DNA from: Branchiostoma floridae
Taxonomy: Eukaryota; Chordata; Leptocardii; Amphioxiformes; Branchiostomatidae
Length of the DNA: 64,000 bases
Direction of reading: 5' to 3'
Assembly (NCBI RefSeq): GCF_000003815.2
Contig: NC_049980.1
Span: 28,199,273-28,263,272, forward strand
Shown: positions 23,769 to 35,209 of the stretch, piece after piece
How positions within the stretch are numbered: the first letter of the stretch is position 1
Layout of the letters: every line of letters begins with the position of its first letter
The notes under the pieces: model-generated
Databases searched by the model: none
What the model was told of the DNA's origin: nothing
Seen by the model: only the letters and a program-made list of their open reading frames with translations
Program-made: the position numbers and the translations under genes

Positions 23769-26700
23769 ATAGACAATTTCAGAAATGCATCATTGCATTA
23801 ACACTAGAGATAGAATATAAAAATGAAAACATTCTATGCATGTGTAGACTATGCAAGGAAAGATTACACCCAAGAAAGTTGTTTTGGTGGATTAATTTAT
23901 CTCCTTTGACGTGAATCTACGCTAGAAAAAGCCTTCGGGTACAAAGAGAGCAAGTGACGTAGACTCTTGGACTTTGGTAAAGGTGTGATAATCACGAGTA
24001 CATTAGTCACTACCAAATAAAACATGATCGATACCTGACTTGTCAAAGTTCAACGTGTTTGAAGACTACGTAACATTTACAACAGTGTTGTGGCGCTATG
24101 TGAATGGTTATAAGTTGACCCAGCAACCGCGCGGCCGACCCAGCATCTGATTTACTAGCACGGCGCTCTCACCGCGCTCTCTCTGCGCTCTCGCCGCGCT
24201 CTCACTCTCTGTGCTCTCTCTGCGCTTTCACCGCGCGCTCTCTGCGCTCTCACCGCGCTCTCTCTGCGCTCTCTCTGCGCTCTCACCGCGCTCTCTCTGC
24301 ACTCTCTCTGCGCTCTCACCGCGCTCTCTCTGCGCTCTCACCGCGCTCTCTCTGCGACCTCAGATTGGGCAGACCGCGGTGAGAGCGCAGTGGGAGCGCC
24401 AAGGTTACCATCTCCTCCAGAAGATTTACTAAGGTTAGTTATAACACAAATTGAAGCGACAGAGCTTGGAGAAATGATCAAATATATTACAGTATATTTT
24501 CATGTTCTTGTGGACAACACAACTCAAGAAGCTGTGGATGGATCTTCATGATATTTGGTAGGTATGTAAGAGTTGCGGAAATGAAGTCAAGCTCAAATAT
24601 GATATTCCCTGGCATTTTTACGGTACTGAAGCGCGCTGTGTATGCCTGATACAACATAACTCAAGAAGATGTTAATGGTTGTGCATTATATTTGGCGGAT
24701 GGGAAGGTGTCGTGAAAAGAAAGGTCAAGTTTGATAATGGATCTAGCGGATAGCTACGGTACTGCAACGGGGATTCAAAGTTTGAGATCAAATTTTCTCC
24801 AACTGCTATGGTCATAATTTTTGAGTGATATGTACATCTTGGCGCGGGGAATAAGTGGCATGAGTCATAGTGCCTTTTTTGAAACGCAGAGGCCAATTTT
24901 GTTTAGACTAAAAAAGAATATCCCCAAAAGGGTGGATGGATTGTCATGATTTTTGGTATGTAGATAGTGAATTTGATACAAGAAAATAACAAGACACAAA
25001 ACAAGACTTAAAAGAGTAACAACAAGACACACAAAACGCTGAAAGATCCGTTCTCTAAAACCCGTTGAAACATCTTTCGCATCTTTGAAGCCTGTAAAAG
25101 TTGCTGCCAGTTGAATTTTTGGTCCCTGGACACATTCCACTAGAGCAACATTTTCTGGGTTCTCTGCGCTTTCGCAGCGCTCTTGGCACTTTCACATCGC
25201 AGTGCGCGGTGAGAGTGCCGTCAAGAGGAAGGGGGGAGGGGGAGGGTGTATAATTGCTATGTGATTACATTAGAATGACCATTTGTCATCTTGAAAAATT
25301 GATAAATTCATCTTGCTAAATTTCGATATTACACATATTGTTGAATGATACTCAACAATGGTTGTAATGGCAACAGAATTACATATGTATAAAATATGTA
25401 TAAAATATGTATAAATATGTATAAATATATACATGTAATTAATTTGTTTGTTTGTTTGGGTAATTGTAATTTGTTTGTTTGTACGGGTAATTGTCAGGGT
25501 ATTGTCTAAATCACTGGCATTTGTATACAGATCATATGGTTCAACTAAAATGGCGGATCAGCACGTCATCGAAGATGCAAATCAGCAGGCCATCGACATC
25601 GAAGGTGCAGATCAGCAGGCCACCGAAGGTGCAGATCAGCAGGCCATCGAAGGTGCAGTTCAGCAGGTCATCGACATCGAGGGTGCATATCAGCAGGCCA
25701 CTGAAGGTGCAGATCAGCAGGCCACCGAAGGTGCAGATCAGCAGGCCATCGACATCGAGGGTGCAGATCAGCAGGCCACCGAAGGTGCAGACCAGCAGGC
25801 CACCGAAGGTGCAGATCAGCAGGCCATCGACATCGAAGGTGCAGATCAGCAGGCCACCGAAGGTGCAGATCAGCAGGCCACCGAAGGTGCAGATCAGCAG
25901 GCCACCGAAGGTGCAGATCAGCAGGCCACCGAAGGTGCAGATCAGCAGGCCACCGAAGGTGCAGATCAGCAGGCCATCGACATCGAAGGCGTAGGTCAGC
26001 AGGCCGTCGAAGGTGTAGGTCAGCAGGCCGAAGGTGCAATTAGGGAAAGTGGACTTAATACCATATTTAAGGTGGTGACGTCCGTCTGTAAGACCCTTTG
26101 GATAGCATTTTGGCCTTTTGTGGGAATCTGGTGGTTGACGTTCTCCTGTGCCGTACAGGTGATGTGTCTGTGGGACGAAAGTGATGATGCTACTGTAGAC
26201 GAACTGTATACTGTAAACCCCCAGCACACCCACGTCTGGAAAAACATTTCACGCGCACATGACTGGAGGTGGTTTCATTGCCACCAGCCACACAAGGTTC
26301 AGAAAGCTCTAGCTTATTCGCTCGTCGTCGGCCTGTACAAATTTGCGCCAGGCATACTGATCGTTCGCTGGTGCTATCAAATTAACTTGCCTGATTTGCT
26401 GAGGGGCAAAATCAACCAGGACGTAGTTTACGACAAGCGGTATCTGCTTGCCTTGTACGTCATTCTTTGGGCCTGCTCAGTCCTGCTTAACTTCAGCATC
26501 AAGTGTGCATCGTGTGAGCAGCTATTTACCTTGCGATGGAACATTAGGTACTTCCTTGATAAACCACCTGACATGTCACATGTTGCCTGCGCTTTGCCTT
26601 CACTGCCATTCTACGCAATGCTCTATTTTCCCTCGTTCTTTTGCTGTTGGTACGTAATCGAGTTGACGAATGCCTTAGTCTCATTGGCGTCTGGCACAGA

Positions 26701-27511
26701 GGCTCTCGCCGGCACGATGAGCGATGATCTTGAGCAACCTGCAGCTGACCGCGTTCTCAGAGGCGTATTTAATAGAATCAAAGAGAACGGTTGGTCCCGC
26801 CACTCTGGCCTTGGCAAAGAGGTTGAGTTTTTCACAAAGATTACGATGTTCGTAGGAGCGATTGTAGGCTTCTCGTTTTCGAATATATATGTATCTTCAA
26901 AACTTTCCAACTTCATGGAATGGGCGCATCATGTAACCCAGCTACTGTACCTTGCCGTCACCTGTATGACTCCGTTCTTCTACATAGCCGCAGGAGTTAA
27001 AAAGTTACATAAAGCGCACGAAATCTTTGTTTGCCAAGCTAGAAGGGTACAAGTGGGGAAACTTTGTAACAGTGATCACGGAGAGAACGTAAACACTTTG
27101 GAATGGGAAAAATGGAACACGATCATTGATGCTATGCAGGGAAGGGTTGCTTGTATTGTGAACACTGAGAAAGAGTTGTTTGCGACGGCCTTCGCGACGA
27201 TGGGTGTGATTTTCTGGCATCTTCTTGGCCATTTGAACGAGTTTAATGACGCCCCAAAGGATAAAATCGAGAATGAAGGATTTGCTCTGACGTACATTAT
27301 CTCCTTGACGCTTGTCCTTGTGATCTTGACAGTGTTTGCGGTGACTTTTGGTTCAGACATGATCCCCACGTGCGTTAAGGTGGGCAACAGGCACGGGCAT
27401 GTCAGAGTAATTGTGTGTTCCTTCCTAGTAGGAGCTGCCACTCTTTCGGTCGTGTACATTCCATGGTGGCATCAGTTTGAAAACCCGCCATGCGAGGATT
27501 TTAAGTTTTAA
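23711..27511 (+). CDS. Unrecognised multi-pass membrane protein with acidic Gln-rich repeat N-terminus
   Basis: The main exon, 25531-27511, is uninterrupted. I propose splicing from 23711-23760: phase 2 joins the TATACAG acceptor at 25530 in frame, giving 676 aa. The conservative start is ATG 25550 (653 aa, good AAAATGG context). Residues after the start form about 19 copies of GADQQATE or GADQQAIDIE (25580-26036), predicted disordered and acidic. About eight or nine hydrophobic segments follow, starting near TLWIAFWPFVGIWWL and including YLLALYVILWACSVLLNF, FFTKITMFVGAIVGF, LLYLAVTCMTPFFYI, ELFATAFATMGVIF, YIISLTLVLVILTVF and VIVCSFLVGAATLSVVYI. I recognise no family motif. A gustatory-receptor-like or orphan polytopic protein is possible but unproven; the TM count is higher than the seven expected of insect-type receptors. 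Confidence 0.7.
24160..25221. mobile_element. Inverted-repeat element with GC-rich subterminal minisatellite
   Basis: The left end, ACGGCGCTCTCACCGCGCTCT, and the reverse complement of the right end (25201-25221) match at about 19 of 21 positions. The left side expands into a 200-bp array of CTCTCTGCGCTCTCACCGCG units (24170-24360). It lies in the proposed intron of the membrane-protein gene. The interior has no recognisable transposase. Confidence 0.6.
25580..26036 (+). repeat. In-frame coding minisatellite, 24/30-nt units
   Basis: Units of 24 nt (GATCAGCAGGCCACCGAAGG, four more bases) alternate with 30-nt versions that add ATCGAC. All lengths are multiples of three, so the frame is preserved, and a long antisense frame is created as a by-product. 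It encodes the Gln/Glu/Asp-rich repeat of the membrane protein. Confidence 0.95.
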
Positions 27512-27760
27512 CTTGTCCTATATCCCGCTACTTTAACTGAACTGAACTGAAATGTAGCTTCCCTAAATGTAGTCATATATTGGACCCAAAATCTATACTA
27601 AGCTTAAGGCCATGTTGATTTGATTATATGGATGACATCCTCCGGGAACTCCAAAACTGATGCGAGCGAGCGAATAAAAAAAAGTTGCCTTCAGTATGAA
27701 ATCAAAGTGGCCAGGAAGGTTGAACATAGGATTAAACACACATAGTGTGGTATACCAACA

Positions 27761-28193
27761 GTTAGGTGTAGGGACCAGTACATCATACGGGTGCAAAACA
27801 GTTTTTCTTCTTGGACCAATCCGAAAAAAAAGACCTGAAAAAAAAATAGAGGAACAGGTTTCGCCAATTACAAAATGGACACACTATGTCGGCAGCCATT
27901 TGGGGTCTTACCGGGGGGCCAAGAAGACAAGAGCGAAGTCAAGTAGAGTTTATAGTCAATTGCACCAAGTTTCTACAGTCAAAGGTACAGAGACAGTTAG
28001 CCTTTATTACATGGAGATGGGACTTTAAAATGCAGTGGCAGTCCAATAATCCACCAAACAGATTCCTTTGTAGCAAAATTGACCAATTACCATTGTTTTG
28101 AATATTGCCAGTTCTCAAGTTTCCACAGACAATCAGGTCCAGGTTCACATGTCTGGACTCTTGATCTGAATTTTCTGTACTGGTACCTCCCCC
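27761..28193. mobile_element. Nested element (family Y, copy A), 433 bp
   Basis: It is flanked by ACCAACA at 27754-27760 and 28195-28201. Removing it and one flank restores a join that matches the intact family-X copy at about 40855. A second copy of the family is at 34382-34806. Both ends share a GTACC-type inverted terminus (GGGACCAGTAC left, GTACTGGTACC right). A target site of 7-8 bp fits hAT-like elements. Confidence 0.75.
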
Positions 28194-28350
28194 AACCAAC
28201 AATAGATTTTTTTTTCTTTCTGTCCTTTCGAGGTATGTCCAGAAATGGGGTAAATGTACGAAGTTTGTGTGTACGAACTTGTACGAACTTGTACGAAGTT
28301 AAAGATAGATATAGACCGTAATCGTTAAACTTCGGAAGTTTTACGTGACG

Positions 28351-28890
28351 TCATCTAAGTTCGTACAGGTAGGCAGGGTTGGTGTACGATGTACGATATA
28401 CGGAGTTAACAAATCTACGTTCGTACAGGTAGGCAGGGTTGGTGTACGATGTACGATGTACGGAGTTAACAAATCTAAGTTCGTACAGGTAGGCAGGGTT
28501 GGTGTACGATGTACGATGTACGGAGTTAACAAATCTAAGTTCGTACAGGTAGGCAGGGTTGGTGTACGATGTACGATGTACGGAGTTAACAAATCTAAGT
28601 TCGTACAGGTAGGCAGGGTTGGTGTACGATGTACGATGTACGGAGTTAACAAATCTAAGTTCGTACAGGTAGGCAGGGTTGGTGTACGATGTACGATATA
28701 CGGAGTTAACAAATCTAAGTTCGTACAGGTAGGCAGGGTTGGTGTACGATGTACGATGTACGGAGTTAACAAATCTAAGTTCGTACAGGTAGGCAGGGTT
28801 GGTGTACGATGTACGATGTACGGAGTTAACAAATCTAAGTTCGTACAGGTAGGCAGGGTTGATGTACGATGTACGGAGTTAACAAAATAC
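28351..28890. repeat. 60-bp tandem satellite, about nine units
   Basis: Near-identical 60-bp units contain CGTACAGGTAGGCAGGGTTG and GATGTACGATGTACGGAG. The period is a multiple of three, so frames stay open on both strands (192 and 183 codons). These are by-products: composition is strictly periodic and there is no conserved domain. The array is contiguous, without unique spacers, so it is not a CRISPR. Confidence 0.95.
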
Positions 28891-29204
28891 ATCGTACACC
28901 AAATAGATATTTGTGTTCATTAAGTGCATTGAAGAATTGTGGTCAGGCCAGAAATACAAAGTTGACAGTTCAAAGACCATACAGAAGGCACTTGAAAAAG
29001 TTTTGAATAATAGAAAGTAACAGAATTTAGAATGATAAAAGTATTGTCGATTTCTCATAAATTTTAACGTTCCCACTAAGGCATAATGGTATACAACACT
29101 CACAAAAATGCTACCTAATGTTAGTCAAAACAAAATGATCTTGACTAAACTCTTTTCATATAAGTCATTCTATAGGAACGAAGATAGCATAACTCACGAC
29201 AAAG

Positions 29205-29425
29205 TAAAAACATTTTAACTTCGTACATCGTACTTCGTACATTAGGTCCGCCCCGTGTACGAACTTAGCATAACCCACAAAATAGAAAACATTTTAACTT
29301 CGTACATCGTACTTCGTACATTAGGTCCGCCCCATGTACGAACTTAGCATAACCCACAAAATAGAAAACATTTTAACTTCGTACATCGTACTTCGTACAT
29401 TAGGTCCGCCCCATGTACGAACTTA
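29205..29425. repeat. Tandem array, three units of about 80 bp
   Basis: Three near-identical copies contain TTCGTACATCGTACTTCGTA, TTAGGTCCGCCCC and GTACGAACTTAGC. The array lies on the right side of the satellite-bearing nested element. Confidence 0.85.
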
Positions 29426-31193
29426 GCGTAGCTACGTCACAGATAATTGTCGACATTTCCCGAACTTTGCCGACAGCGGTTGTCGGAAGTTGTCGGAAGC
29501 TAGAAATTGTCGGAAATTACGTGTGACGTAGGCTGATCCAAACTTCGTACATTTCACCCATTTCTGGACATGTATGGTCCTTTCACATCTTATTCTTTGA
29601 CTTTAGATTCGTTTTGGCATTCTATGGCATTAGTTATCTGTTTTCTGATACTTTTTTTTCATTCTACGGAATATTTGTGCTCATTTTACAGCTGCTTTGC
29701 ACAATTTATTGTGTGGTCGAAAACTTTTTTTTTTTTGGAAATGGCCGAAAATTGGTGCGAGCGCGGATGCATATAATCAAATCAACGTGGCCTAACGGGA
29801 AACAGATAGGAACAAAGTCATAACAAAACAACAAATCAGTACATAGGATGATTCTTTTAATATCAATTGCATTGACTTTAAGTCGTAGTGCAGGATTGCA
29901 GTGAATGCCATCGGTGAATGGCACGTTGTAATTATAACAATGCAGGTTGTATCATTACGTTAGTGAACCTTTTGTCTTCTAGGCCACTAGGGTTGTCACT
30001 ATGGTATATACGTGTACACAATACCTTATAATAATCTTAACCTGTACAATATATTTTCTACACGTAACCGCTTACATATATCAGAGAACATTTGAGAAGC
30101 TGATATCTAATACTGTAGATACACATTTAAAATACAGACAAGAAAGTACTTGCATTAAAAATACCTATTTTGAGTCCAACGGTAGCAGAAGATTGGTGTT
30201 AGTAGTTTAGCCAGCAATGTTGTAATTGTCTGAATCATCTTAGTCAATGTTGTCGAGTTACGTATTTACACATCAAGTTGCTTTATCTAAGTTGAATGTT
30301 GGACTCCTTTCTGTGCATGTATTTGTATTGGCAATCTGTTGGCTCAGTTTTATGTTTGATGCTTCGTTTCTGACACGTAGTTATGTATTTTGAGCGGCTT
30401 ATGTGTTCTAGTTATTTTCAATGACTTTTAAATACTCCTGAATATGTATATTAATATAAAAAAATAAAAGCAATAGCATTGTCAGTGACATATCTTACCA
30501 TGATTATAGAAAATAAAAAAGATTGTGTAGAATTCCTTGTTTAGCACTCTATTTCTAACTTCACCAAATTCAGATATCAAATATTGTATAAAACGTGATA
30601 AATCCCATGTAATATCAAATACTAAGATAAAAATCATGCATGTATAATATAATACAGTAGCAACAAATACAGATTAACATTCAAGATTCTCTCCACATCT
30701 GTAATAAAACTGTTCATCACAAAAATAGAATCAAAGATGCAAAAAAGAAATCAAACTGTATACATGTATATACAAAAGAGGTATCTACAAAAAACTTTCC
30801 ACATCAGAATAAAACTCAATGTTCAAATTGTTCCACAACTTCTTCTTACATTTAAGTATACATTTGTAGGAACCACATTCGTGATAACATGTTCACACAA
30901 GTTCACAAAGTAGTATGTACAAAGAAACTTTCCACATCTGCCAACAAAAGCCATGTTCAAATTGTTTCACTGTTTCTTACATTCATACATCAGAATCACA
31001 TATTCTGGTAGTTCCACTTTTTCAACGTTCACTTGTACCCCCGGTATGAAAAGGATATAAAAATGCTAGCCGTAGAGCCAGCAGTACACAGAACTCAAAC
31101 ATAGAGAGGGTAAGTTTTAAGGAATATCCGACATGTGCAGGTAGTAACACAATCAAAAACAGAAAGGTGTTATATCCATTCTCATCCCTGGAC

Positions 31194-34100
31194 TTAGGAG
31201 ATGAGGGGTGCATCATCGTCCTCATGGTAAGCGGGGTTGGTGAAATCAGTGGGCTGTTCCGAGTAGCTCGGCGGGGGAGAGCGCTCGGGAGAAGGGGAGC
31301 CTTTGTCTTCTGGCTTCGTCTCCTTTACCTTTTTCTTGGCAGGTTTGGATGGTGGGGCAGAAGCTGCCTTATTGGTGGGTGGTGGGGGCACGCTGGTCAC
31401 AGGCACAGGGGTGGGGGCTGCGGATAAGGGTACATTCCTTTAACGTAATGGCAGGGCCTGACAATCAATCTACACTTTACTTACCTGATACTTACAAAAT
31501 GGCAAGTTGGTAACACATTAATGTAAAAAGCCATATCATGACAAAGTCACAACAAAAGTATGTTAAAACTGCTACTGTTGTGGATGCGTTGTACAAACTT
31601 CAACTGTCTTGTAACAGAAAAAATTGCCATGGATCCTTGTCAATGGTCTCACAGTTCCGGTATCAAAGCCTAACACTGAACCCAATGACAAGAGAAAAAT
31701 GTGAATAGAGATCATATTTAAAGTAAAATAGTTTTATGACAAATATCACATTGAAAACATTTGCAAGATGGTTGTGGATGTGTTGTACAAACTTCAACAA
31801 TTCTCTTGTGACAGAAAAAGTTGCCATGGATCCTTGTCAATGGTCTCACAGTTATGACAGCCAAGCCTCACTGAGAACCCAAAGACAGGAAAAATTGAGC
31901 ACTTGTTGACGCCTCTCCGATGAACCAATAAATAATCAAAATAAGCAAATTGAGGATGCTTACCTGAGGCAGCCATAGGCTGGATGTAGCCCTGCCCAGA
32001 TGCCATGGGGTACACCACCACACTGGGCTGCTGTCCTGTCGACAACCCCACCACGGCCGGGGCTGACGTGCCCACCATTCCGCCGGGGTGGCTGGGGGCG
32101 GTGGGCACCGCCATTGGCTGGGAGGGAGCGGTGGCGGCCACTGATTGGCTGGGGGAGATGGTTACCATGGTGATGGGTTGGCCAGCGGGGAGGAAATGCA
32201 CCTGACCTGGGACCTGTTGGCCATTAGGAGCGACCTGGTACACAACTGTTGGCTGGAACAGAAGGACACACTATTTCATATCATTGTAGGAGCAGTCAAA
32301 GTCACCCAAGAGCACTACTCAGGGCACTGATACAGTTTGGTCTATATGAACAGGTGGTCACTTAAGAGTCAAGATTTGTAAGGCTTGTGTGATGGGAAAA
32401 GATTAACCAAGGAATGACCAACAAGTGGTCAAATTAAATGCCTGGTGGTTATTGTTTAAGGTGGTCAATGGTACATGCCGACTGTACACCATATACCCTT
32501 ACTACACCCTATACTAATACCGGTATAAACCAGTGGGAGAGTAGCTCATTGAAATCACATCATTCATTATTGCTGATTGAGATCAATTTTAATGTCACTA
32601 ACAATAAGCTAACCCACCTGGGGCTGGTTGGTGCAGCAGGTACAGACGGCTCGACAGGACAGGGAGGCGGCGAGAATGGCGATGATCGCCTCCAGGATAG
32701 CCAGGATCACCAGGATACCGTGGATCGACAATCTGCCCTTCTGCAGTATCGGTGCACAAAAACATGTTTTTCATATGATACACAAGCAAGGACAGCAAAA
32801 GCTTGTTACAAGCTATGAGAACTATGAGAAAAACCTTTGTATTTCATCTGCTAACATCCCAATACCTAATGGCATTGTGCAGTTTACCTCTGACCATCAT
32901 AATGTAAATGGATAATGTTCATAACTTTTGCAGTGACCACTTGCACGCTTCAAACTTAAGACCACCTAAATTGGATTTGTGTTTACCCTTGACTGTATAA
33001 TTGGAGTTTTATGCTTAACATACATAAAAAGATTTGTCTTTTATCAATTGAACTTGTTAAGCATTCTGCTTAACAAATTTCTAGCTAACAGCGAGGTTGC
33101 CAATATGCCAAAGCTTCAGAGAGAGATGCCGAAAAACTTATAAGAATTTCAAGTAATGTACCACTGGTCTGTCACACTCATGCTAAACATACAAATTGTC
33201 TTTTATCAATGTTGAATATTCTGTCCAATTGCTCAGCAACAGCGAGGCCGCCAATATGGCAAAGCTTTGGTGAGAGATATAAACCCGGTACTGAACTTAT
33301 AAGAATTTCCATTATGTGAAACGTACCACAAGTCTATCACACTCTAGCTGTTTCTCCGGCGGGATGCGGTAACACTTGCACACGCTGTCGTACTGCTCGT
33401 AGCAGCCGGTCATGTAGTCGTGGATGTTGGAGATGTAGTGCTCCTGGGCCAGGCCTGACGAGGCGCTGGCCAGCACCACAACCGTGAACACCGCCGCAAT
33501 GATGGACATCACCATGTGGCCAATGATCTGAAATATCGAGGAAATTTTCAGTAATCAGGTTAATGAACATTAGGTAATCAGATTTGGCACAATTTGCCCC
33601 CTTACATGTATCTTCAATGCTTTGTAACTGTAACCTGTAACCAGTCCCATAAATAAGAAAAAACAGCACTGAGTGATGATGTGTAGCAACACTGTTGTGT
33701 ATCACATAAAACTACTATTACACACACACACACACACATACATACATACACACTCATGCATACACATGCACATACATAAACACACCGCACATACATGCCT
33801 ACACACAAAAAAGCACACACACACATGCACACACGCAAACAAATATACATTCACCCACCCACATGAAGAGGTAAACAAATATTGGGACAGACTCAAACCA
33901 TAAACAATACTGCAGTCTGTGGGTGAAGTAAAAATGGCACACAAACAATAAATACTGAGGAGGAGGCCTTATGTGTGATGTAATGTTTCCCCTAAAAGTA
34001 AAAAACTACTGCTTTACTTACCAAACATCCTGTCTTCTGCTGTCCTGCACGGATCCCCAAAATTCCAGCCACAAGAAACTAAACAAGACAACAAAACAAA

Positions 34101-35209
34101 GAAGGAATTCAGAGTTACACTTATACTATTATTTCGAGTTACTATCACACCATAATATAGTCCTGGGTACATGCTGATACCAGAGTAAACTGATGCAAGG
34201 TGTCATCACATGGGCATGACATCTGATTGTCATCATTGTTATCATGGGCCTTTACTATAATTCCTCTTGAAGATTAAATTACAATACAGTTAGCAAGACA
34301 TTTATTAAGTTAGTTTTAGTGCATCCATATGAGACTATGGCTGAATAACCATTATATCTGCCCTTGGCATACTAATAACTAGAGGTGTATGCTGGTATGG
34401 TGTAACAGTACAAAACCAGGTTTTCTTATTGGACCGATCCGGAAAAAACGGTAGTCTAGATATTGGACCAATTGGAAAATGAACAAATTACATTATCAGG
34501 CAATAACACATTTTTGGGCTCACTGGTCGAAGAAAATTACAAGAGCGAGTAGAGTCTGTAGTCATTTCTACAGAAGCAGTTTAACTTTAAGCATTGTAGG
34601 ATCTTAAAATGCAAGTGAGAGTTAAATACTCTACAAAACAGATTTCTTTCTAGCTAAATGGACCATTGTTTTGAGTATTGTCAATTCACAAGTTTTTTTC
34701 ACATACTGAATCAGGTCCAGGTTCAGGTCTGGACCTGGACCTGGACCTGATCATCTGGACCTGAACCGGACCTGGACCTGAATTTTCAGTACCGGTACCT
34801 ACCCCTTAACTATTAAGAAATTGATATACAGACTTCAACCCTCGAAAACTAAAGATTATTCCCTATCCACTTGAGCAAAAAGTGTCCCTTAGGGCCAATC
34901 AGAGAAAAAATCAAAAATGCAAATCATCACAATGATTTTGCTTATTTCCATAAATAATATTAGCTGAAGGTAACAAAGAAGCAGAAGCTTTACCACTGCT
35001 CCAGTCCAGATAGGAACGCCCGCGAAGTACCCGATGGCTCGCACCACGATCGCTGAGATGCCCAGGACGATGCACAGCAGTCCCACCACAATCTGCGTCA
35101 GCCCCGTGGCCACGATCACCTTACGCGGGTACTTCTTGTACCTGCCGCTGGGGTGGGTCGGTCCATCCAGCACCACGTGGGTGGGACTAGTTATCGTCTC
35201 TGTTGTCAT
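31194..35209 (-). CDS. MS4A/CD20-like four-transmembrane protein with proline-rich tail
   Basis: Exons on the minus strand: 35209-34994, 34078-34022, 33527-33327, 32740-32618, 32252-31964 and 31417-31194, with GT-AG junctions and consistent phases, 369 aa. The ATG at 35209 sits directly after a strong acceptor (CTCTCCCCTGACCAG), so a 5' UTR exon should lie upstream. Four hydrophobic segments occur: VVGLLCIVLGISAIVV, GVPIWTGAVFLVAGILGI, MVMSIIAAVFTVVVLAS and HGILVILAILEAIIAILAAS. A Cys-rich loop (CYEQYDSVCKCYRI...ECD) separates the last two. GVPIWTGA followed by the second TM resembles the CD20/MS4A core. The 180-residue cytoplasmic tail is Pro/Gln/Val-rich and ends with PPPSY (a PPxY WW-ligand motif) and an acidic NPAYHEDDDAPLIS terminus. 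MS4A members are membrane adaptors or channel-like proteins; the exact orthologue is unclear. Confidence 0.75.
33719..33850. repeat. CA-rich microsatellite in MS4A-like intron
   Basis: Imperfect ACACAC/ACATAC repeat between the second and third coding exons of the MS4A-like gene. The Cys/Val-rich frames opposite it are artefacts. Confidence 0.9.
34382..34806. mobile_element. Family Y element, copy B, in MS4A-like intron 1
   Basis: Homologous to 27761-28193: shared blocks include TTCTTATTGGACCGATCC, and GGTACCTACCCC at the right end. Short direct repeats TAACTA (34376-34381, 34807-34812) flank it. It contains a local expansion of GGACCTGGACCTGGACCTGA near 34725-34780. Confidence 0.7.

Larger units (their letters stand above)
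28230..29576. mobile_element. Nested element carrying satellite arrays, about 1.35 kb, 8-bp target site
   Basis: It is flanked by a perfect 8-bp GTCCTTTC duplication (28222-28229 and 29577-29584). The terminal inverted repeat contains ATGTCCAGAAATGGG (28235) and its complement ending at 29571. Inside are a 60-bp tandem array (28351-28890) and a second array of three units of about 80 bp (29205-29425), both rich in GTACGAA/TTCGTAC motifs. The 8-bp duplication suggests a non-autonomous hAT-type element. Confidence 0.8.
27605..29793. mobile_element. Host element of a nested transposon stack (family X, copy 1)
   Basis: The left end, AAGGCCATGTTGATTTGATT from 27606, is mirrored at the right end (CATATAATCAAATCAACGTGG, ending about 29793). 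A second, uninterrupted copy lies at 40680-41076. Its interior aligns piecewise with 27630-27760, 28201-28229 and 29585-29793 here, so copy 1 is a roughly 400-bp MITE split by two later insertions. Confidence 0.8.
27512..31193. other. Convergent intergenic region filled by nested transposons
   Basis: From the stop of the membrane-protein gene to the stop of the MS4A-like gene. 27605-29793 is a nested element stack, described separately. 29800-31190 is AT-rich; it should hold the 3' UTR of the MS4A-like gene, and no coding frame is supportable. Confidence 0.6.

Noticed and set aside
25541-26233. 230-codon antisense frame opposite the membrane-protein repeat
   Set aside because: It mirrors the in-frame minisatellite; the sense frame continues into membrane segments and the antisense one does not.
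28351-28890. CRISPR-like regular repeat
   Set aside because: Units are contiguous without unique spacers, and the genome is animal.
28341-28923. Long open frames on both strands through the 60-bp array
   Set aside because: They are artefacts of a satellite whose period is divisible by three, inside a transposon; no domain and no codon-level constraint.
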